NCBI RefSeq assembly: GCF_021117425.1
Contig: NZ_CP088298.1
Span: 2,170,001 to 2,234,000 of the forward strand
Origin: Brevibacterium zhoupengii
GTDB taxonomy: Bacteria > Actinomycetota > Actinomycetes > Actinomycetales > Brevibacteriaceae
DNA length: 64,000 nucleotides
Reading direction: 5' to 3'
Position 1 is the stretch's first letter. Every line of letters starts with the position of its first letter. A program made the position numbers and the translations under genes. Shown piece after piece: positions 59,653 through 64,000 of this stretch. The notes under the pieces were generated by a model, which was given only the letters and a program-made list of their open reading frames with translations, did no database searches and had not been told where the DNA came from.

Positions 59653-60510
59653 TCACACCCCGATGAAGATGGGCAGCGCCTCGGGATGGTGGGCATGGAC
59701 GATCGTGAGGAAGACGAGCGCGTCGAAGAGGAGATGGACGGTCACCGTATAGGGCAGCGACTTCGTCCGGGTGAAGATATAGGCCTGGACGAGCGCGAAC
59801 GGAATCGTCAGCACCGGTCCGATCGACCGATACCCCAGTTCCCAGAGGAATGATACGAAGATGACGGTGGTGAACACGTTCGCGGTCCAGAAGGCGAAGT
59901 GCTTGCGCAGCAGAGCGAAGACCGTGCAGATGAAGAACAGCTCATCCCAGATCCCGACGGCATTGACGCCGAAGAAGAGACGCACGATCTCATCCCACTG
60001 CGTCACCGGCGGCCAATTGAGATAGACACCGGTGCGCATGAAGTACTGGGGGAGGACGAGCCAGGCGACGACGATGACGAAGGCCAGCCACGCCCATTCC
60101 AGCCGCGACCATTTCTGCCCCCGACGCAGAGGGAAGACGATGGTCCGGTCCTTGAATCCATAGCGAGTGATCAACCAGGGCCCGATCACCACAGCAGAGA
60201 GCACGACCCCCATGCGGGCGATGTTGGTCCACGAGATATCGGCGGCGACCGAGATCGAAGAGATCAGTCCCAGGCAGCCGGCGATGACGCTGAGGTCACG
60301 TGCGAATTCCCGGTCGGCGCTCCACGCGACGATGAGGGAAGCTACCATCGGTACATACCCGAGGGCTCTCACCTCAGGAAACGTGGTTCCCAGCCCGAAG
60401 AGGACAAAGGCGGACAGTGCCAACAGCGTCGCGGCCAAGCCTGGCCAGGAAACGAGGTCGAGTCGGCGAGAATCAGTGTCGAATCGTGTTTGAGTGTCCA
60501 CGCCTGCCAC
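59653..60510 (-). CDS. CPBP-like intramembrane protein
   Basis: A 285-residue protein with about eight hydrophobic helices. The segment AVGIWDELFFICTVFALLRKHFAFWTANVFTTVIFVSFLWELGYR and the later TVTVHLLFDALVFL resemble the CPBP/Abi protease core, but the usual EExxxR reads DELFF followed by a distant Arg, so catalytic function is doubtful. Start is GTG 60510; a second GTG four codons later is possible. It is divergent from moeA. Confidence 0.6.
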   Translation of the reverse strand: MAGVDTQTRFDTDSRRLDLVSWPGLAATLLALSAFVLFGLGTTFPEVRALGYVPMVASLIVAWSADREFARDLSVIAGCLGLISSISVAADISWTNIARMGVVLSAVVIGPWLITRYGFKDRTIVFPLRRGQKWSRLEWAWLAFVIVVAWLVLPQYFMRTGVYLNWPPVTQWDEIVRLFFGVNAVGIWDELFFICTVFALLRKHFAFWTANVFTTVIFVSFLWELGYRSIGPVLTIPFALVQAYIFTRTKSLPYTVTVHLLFDALVFLTIVHAHHPEALPIFIGV

Positions 60511-60588
60511 TCTAAGTCACTACTGTCCGAACGCGAGTGCCCGAAGCAGCAACTCCTCGTAGGATTTCAAACAGACGAAAGGACATCC

Positions 60589-61770
60589 GTGGAACCAGAG
60601 GAATACTGCCGACTCATCCTCTCATTCGCTCCCAAAAGCACCGAAGAGACGATTCCCACCGTGTCGGCCCATGGCAGAATCGCCGCAGAAGACGTGATCG
60701 CCGATTCCCCCATTCCCAGCTTCGCCACCTCGGCGATGGACGGTTTCGCACTCGATGAGTCGGCGTTGACCAGTGCCCGAACCGGCGCCGAGGTGGATGT
60801 GCACGGTGATGTCCCTGCCGGTGCCATCCCCGTGGACATCACACCGGGGGCCGCGGTGCGGGTGATGACCGGAGCACAGGTGCCCACCACCGCCGAGGTG
60901 GTCGTTCCCGTCGAGTTCACCGATGCGAACCGCACGGGGCGGGCCCCGGACCGGATTCGCATCACTTCCTGGCCCCAGGGATTGAGACCAGGCTGGAACA
61001 TCAGAGCAGTGGGGGAGGACACCCGGCGTGGAGACACCGTCATCACCGCCGGTGAGGTGATCAACTCTGCGAGTGTGGGCACGCTGGCGATGATGGGACG
61101 TGAGGCCATCCGCGTGCGTCGGCCGCTGACCATCGGTCTCATCGTCACCGGAGATGAGCTGGTCACCGATTCCGCCACCTCGACGCAGCCATTCATCCAC
61201 AACTCGAACCTGCCCATGCTCAGCTCCGCGATCGCCGCTGCCGGGGCGATCCCCGTCGAACGCAGCTGCGGGGACGACCCGGCAGCGTTTCGACAGATCA
61301 TCGACGAACTCCGCGACAGCGTTGACCTGATCATCACCACCGGCGGAATCAGTGCCGGTGCCTTTGAAGTCGTCAGACAGGTACTGAGCGATGACCACTC
61401 GACGTTCCTGCGCCTGTCGATGCGACCGGGTGGGCCGCAGGGGCATGGGCACGTTGCTGATGTACCGCTGCTGCATTTCCCGGGCACACCGACAGGGGCC
61501 TTTCTGTCCTTCCACCTCTTCGCACGATCTGTCATCGCTGCGCGACCGTTGTCATCGAGGTGGAAGAAGGCCGTGTACGCCGGTGCCGAAATCACGGGGC
61601 ACAGCAAGGCCGTCAGTCTGGTGCCGGGTCGTTTCACCGATGGGGGAGAAGTCGCAGCATTCGACCGGTCGCGACTGCGAGACTTCGCTGGCGCCGAGGT
61701 CATCATCCGTGTTCCCCGAGCCCCGGGGGTCATTCACCCCGGAGATGTCATCACGGTCCTTGACTGCTGA
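60589..61770 (+). CDS. moeA: Molybdopterin molybdotransferase MoeA
   Basis: A 393-residue enzyme that inserts molybdate into adenylylated molybdopterin. The segments SFATSAMDGFALD, GAAVRVMTGAQVPTTAEVVVPVE, IGLIVTGDELV, ITTGGISAGAFEVVRQVL and FPGTPTGAFLSFHLF are diagnostic, although the usual GxxSVGxxD and GLPGNPxS motifs are altered. Start is GTG 60589, after AAAGGA; the open frame further upstream is antisense to the CPBP-like gene. Confidence 0.92.
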   Translation: MEPEEYCRLILSFAPKSTEETIPTVSAHGRIAAEDVIADSPIPSFATSAMDGFALDESALTSARTGAEVDVHGDVPAGAIPVDITPGAAVRVMTGAQVPTTAEVVVPVEFTDANRTGRAPDRIRITSWPQGLRPGWNIRAVGEDTRRGDTVITAGEVINSASVGTLAMMGREAIRVRRPLTIGLIVTGDELVTDSATSTQPFIHNSNLPMLSSAIAAAGAIPVERSCGDDPAAFRQIIDELRDSVDLIITTGGISAGAFEVVRQVLSDDHSTFLRLSMRPGGPQGHGHVADVPLLHFPGTPTGAFLSFHLFARSVIAARPLSSRWKKAVYAGAEITGHSKAVSLVPGRFTDGGEVAAFDRSRLRDFAGAEVIIRVPRAPGVIHPGDVITVLDC

Positions 61771-61777
61771 CGCCGAC

Positions 61778-61783
61778 TAGACT
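61778..61783 (+). promoter_or_regulatory. -10 box for moeB (leaderless layout)
   Basis: TAGACT, then exactly seven bases, then the ATG at 61791, the same spacing as for the chorismate mutase gene. No ribosome site is visible before the ATG. Confidence 0.55.
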
Positions 61784-61790
61784 GAGACAC

Positions 61791-62906
61791 ATGTCAGGCA
61801 ATACTCTCAGCTCCGCAGACACAGCACGCTATGCCCGTCAGATCCGTCTCAGCGGATTCGGCCCGCAGGCCCAATCCGCGCTCCTGGATTCCCATGTGCT
61901 CGTCATCGGCGCTGGAGGGCTCGGGGCACCGGTCCTCACCTACCTGGCAGCTGCTGGAGTCGGACACATCAGCATCATCGACCCCGACACGGTGGAACTG
62001 AGCAACCTGCACCGCCAATTCATCCACTCCGAGGCAGGCGTGGGGCAGCGGAAGGTCGAATCCGCCAAACATCGACTGGGCGAGCTGAACTCCACCGTCA
62101 CCGTCACCACCCACCCGGTGCTGCTGACACCGGACAACGCACTCGACCTCATCGGTGCTGCCGACATCGTCATCGACGGAAGCGACAATTTCGCGACCAG
62201 ATACCTCGCCAACGACGCCTGCGAGATCCTGGAGAAACCTCTTGTCTGGGGCACGATCCTCGGATTCGACGGTCAGGTCGCCGTCTTCGACACGAAGCAG
62301 GGGGCGACTCTGCGCGACCTCTATCCGGTCGTCCCAGCTCCCGGTTCGGTCCCGGACTGTGCCACTGCCGGTGTCCTCGGAGCAATGTGCGGAAGCATCG
62401 GTGCGGCCATGGCGATGGAGACGATCAAGGTCCTCACCGGCATCGGCACCCCGCTCTGCAATGCAGTGTCCATCCACAGCAGCCTCGACGCCAGCTGGGC
62501 GACCGTTCCAGTTGCACGAATACCGAACCGCGAACCAATCACGGACCTGGACAGCCACCTCGGCGACTACGGTGAAGGACTCGGCGTCCATGGCGATGAG
62601 ATGGCTGTTGGGACATCTGCGGGGATGGATCCCAGTGTGACGTGGGCGTCGCTGGCACCCGGCACACTCCTCGTCGACATCAGAGACGATGAGGAAGTCT
62701 CGGCAGGCATGGTCCCGGGAGCTCAGCACATACCGATGGACGTTCTCCTGGAGGACCCGGGACAGATCGCCGGGCACGAACAGGTCGCACTCTACTGCCG
62801 CTCGGGTGTGCGATCGTCACGGGCGTGCGCTCAGCTGCGGGCCCAGGGCACCGAGGTCAGCTCGGTCTCCGGGGGATACCTCGCATATCTGTCGCTGCCG
62901 CATTGA
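61791..62906 (+). CDS. moeB: MoeB/ThiF-type sulfur-carrier adenylyltransferase with rhodanese domain
   Basis: A 371-residue protein. The E1-like domain carries VLVIGAGGLGAPVLTYLAAAGVGHISIID, LSNLHRQFIHSEAGVG and DGSDNFATRYLANDAC. From about residue 285 a rhodanese domain follows, with the persulfide cysteine in VALYCRSGVRSSRA. It activates the C-terminal glycine of MoaD (and perhaps ThiS) and supplies sulfur. The two CxxC zinc motifs of many E1-like enzymes are not obvious. It is in line with moeA and convergent with moaD-moaA. Confidence 0.92.
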   Translation: MSGNTLSSADTARYARQIRLSGFGPQAQSALLDSHVLVIGAGGLGAPVLTYLAAAGVGHISIIDPDTVELSNLHRQFIHSEAGVGQRKVESAKHRLGELNSTVTVTTHPVLLTPDNALDLIGAADIVIDGSDNFATRYLANDACEILEKPLVWGTILGFDGQVAVFDTKQGATLRDLYPVVPAPGSVPDCATAGVLGAMCGSIGAAMAMETIKVLTGIGTPLCNAVSIHSSLDASWATVPVARIPNREPITDLDSHLGDYGEGLGVHGDEMAVGTSAGMDPSVTWASLAPGTLLVDIRDDEEVSAGMVPGAQHIPMDVLLEDPGQIAGHEQVALYCRSGVRSSRACAQLRAQGTEVSSVSGGYLAYLSLPH

Positions 62907-62957
62907 CCATCACTGCTGCACTGACTATCTCAGCCGCGCTGATGACACCAGCCGGTC

Positions 62958-63203
62958 TCAGCCGCCTGCGAAGGGCGGCAGGATATCGACGGTGTCACCC
63001 TCGCTCAGGGGTGCTTGCGGGTCCGTGGCCGCGACCGCATTGACTAAGAAGCTCGAACGGGCGATGACTGTTGTCGCCTCGGTGCTGGCGTCCTTCGTCA
63101 GGGTCGTAATCAGCTCGTTGATGGTGGCCGCAGCTGCGGTGGTTTCTTTGGTTCCGAAGGCTTCTCGTGCGGCGGCGAAGAAGCGGACTCTGATCTGGGG
63201 CAC
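62958..63203 (-). CDS. moaD: MoaD/ThiS family sulfur carrier protein
   Basis: An 81-residue ubiquitin-fold protein ending in FAGG, the Gly-Gly that is adenylylated and thiocarboxylated. MPQIRVRFFAAAREAFGTKE and LSEGDTVDILPPFAGG are typical of the molybdopterin synthase small subunit. Start is GTG 63203, directly after the moaA stop (TAAGTG). Confidence 0.9.
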   Translation of the reverse strand: MPQIRVRFFAAAREAFGTKETTAAAATINELITTLTKDASTEATTVIARSSFLVNAVAATDPQAPLSEGDTVDILPPFAGG

Positions 63204-64000
63204 TTATCCTCCGATGGCGCTCATGGGACGTTGGGGCTGTTCAAAGCTCTCGGAATCCATGCCGTGTCCGGCCAGTTTCTTCCAGTGCGCACCCTTCCAC
63301 AGGTTCGCGATCGCTTCATCGTCGGCACCGGCACGCATGGCGGTGAGCAGATCCACCTCTGTGTGGGAGAACAGGCAGGTGCGCACCCGTCCCTCTGCTG
63401 TCAGCCGGGTGCGGGTGCAATCGGCACAGAAGGGCCTAGTCACCGAGGCGATGATGCCGACGTCGCCGATGATGGTTTCCGGATCGTTCCTGCTGGCAAC
63501 CAGGAACTTCTCCGCGGGCGCACCGTTGCGCGGTGCGGAGTCGGGGGTGAGGACGAAATCGGGTTCGAGCAGGGCGAAGATGTCGGCGGCCGTGATCATG
63601 GTGCCGCGTTCCCAAGAATGACCGGCGTCGAGCGGCATCTGTTCGATGAAGCGCAGCTTGAGCCCGCGCTCGAGGCACCAGGCCAGCAGTTCGGGAGCCT
63701 GATGGTCGTTGACGCCTGGCAGCAGAACGGCGTTGATCTTCACCGGATCCATGCCGGCTGTCTGGGCGCCCTTGATCCCGTCGAGCACCCGATTGAGGAA
63801 GGGGCGGCGAGTGATCGTTGCGAAGGTCTCGGGATCGACGGTGTCGAGAGAGACATTGATGCGGTCGAGGCCCGCGTCCCGCAGCTTCGGCGCTCGCTTG
63901 TCGAGGCCTATCGCATTCGTGGTCAGTGCGATATTGGGGCGGGGCTCAAGGGCGGCGACACCGGCGATGATGTCGGTGACGTCTTTGCGGGTCAGTGGTT
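63204..64000 (-). CDS. moaA: GTP 3',8-cyclase MoaA, C-terminal part
   Basis: The C-terminal 265 residues of the radical SAM enzyme that starts molybdopterin synthesis from GTP; the N-terminal radical SAM cysteines lie outside the window. The visible part has RINVSLDTVDPETF, INAVLLPGVND, the second Fe-S cluster cysteines in PFCADCTRTRLTAEGRVRTCLF, and the essential C-terminal Gly-Gly (SAIGG). It is followed immediately by moaD. Confidence 0.93.
   Translation of the reverse strand, partial: PLTRKDVTDIIAGVAALEPRPNIALTTNAIGLDKRAPKLRDAGLDRINVSLDTVDPETFATITRRPFLNRVLDGIKGAQTAGMDPVKINAVLLPGVNDHQAPELLAWCLERGLKLRFIEQMPLDAGHSWERGTMITAADIFALLEPDFVLTPDSAPRNGAPAEKFLVASRNDPETIIGDVGIIASVTRPFCADCTRTRLTAEGRVRTCLFSHTEVDLLTAMRAGADDEAIANLWKGAHWKKLAGHGMDSESFEQPQRPMSAIGG

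Noticed and set aside
59899..60588. In-frame 230-codon N-terminal extension of moeA
   Set aside because: The stretch is antisense to the CPBP-like gene and rich in Asp, Arg and Pro; MoeA proteins start at the GTG chosen.

Overview
The window is high-GC actinobacterial chromosome. Gene order and protein families (folC-DUF4233-ndk-rne, rplU-rpmA-obg-proB-proA-nadD-rsfS, a fused mrpA/B antiporter operon, carnitine degradation genes, WhiB) fit a Brevibacterium-like member of the Micrococcales. That genus is an inference; no 16S rRNA or other marker gene is present. Many transcripts look leaderless, with a TANNNT -10 box 6-7 bases before the start codon, which is typical of actinobacteria.

Region 1 (1-24.2 kb) is mostly housekeeping: folate polyglutamylation, nucleoside diphosphate kinase, a VKOR disulfide enzyme, RNase E/G, an SPFH membrane protein, an AGCS amino acid:Na+ symporter, chorismate mutase, ribosomal proteins L21/L27, Obg GTPase, proline synthesis (proB, proA), NAD synthesis (nadD), ribosome silencing factor, a histidine phosphatase, a GT4 glycosyltransferase and the six-gene Mrp Na+/H+ antiporter operon. 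An AlkB-type dioxygenase and an FAD oxidoreductase follow.

Region 2 (26,314-35,289) is a compact integrated element of about 9 kb in the 3' end of a tRNA-Ala(CGC) gene. It is bounded by a 17-bp direct repeat, with matching putative integrase arm sites just inside both ends. It encodes a tyrosine integrase, an excisionase-like HTH protein, an AAA ATPase of the RepA/helicase type, a WhiB-like regulator, a dense run of very small overlapping genes, an HK97-fold major capsid protein and, on the opposite strand at the right end, a repressor-like operon. There is a DnaA-box-rich, repeat-bearing stretch that looks like a replication origin. I see no terminase, portal, protease or tail gene. The best reading is a phage satellite that brings its own capsid protein and takes the rest from a helper phage. 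This is the most novel object in the window.

Region 3 (35.3-64 kb) returns to host sequence. It starts with a DoxX-like gene and a HelD/HelR-type RNA polymerase-protecting ATPase preceded by a near-perfect rifamycin-associated element. Then come a beta-glucosidase with an MFS sugar transporter and a carnitine catabolism operon (dehydrogenase-thioesterase fusion plus BKACE enzyme) led by an unusual XRE-TetR fusion regulator, with a PLP decarboxylase divergent from it. Next are a divergent YczE/YczR (MocR) pair, a YggS-like PLP protein, an ACR3/BASS transporter, alkylation repair genes (Ada-AlkA fusion and Ogt), tRNA-Ala(GGC), a gene-poor AT-richer gap, a universal stress protein, an alpha/beta hydrolase, small membrane proteins, MFS and POT transporters, a CPBP-like membrane protein and a molybdenum cofactor cluster (moeA, moeB, moaD, moaA) that runs off the right edge.
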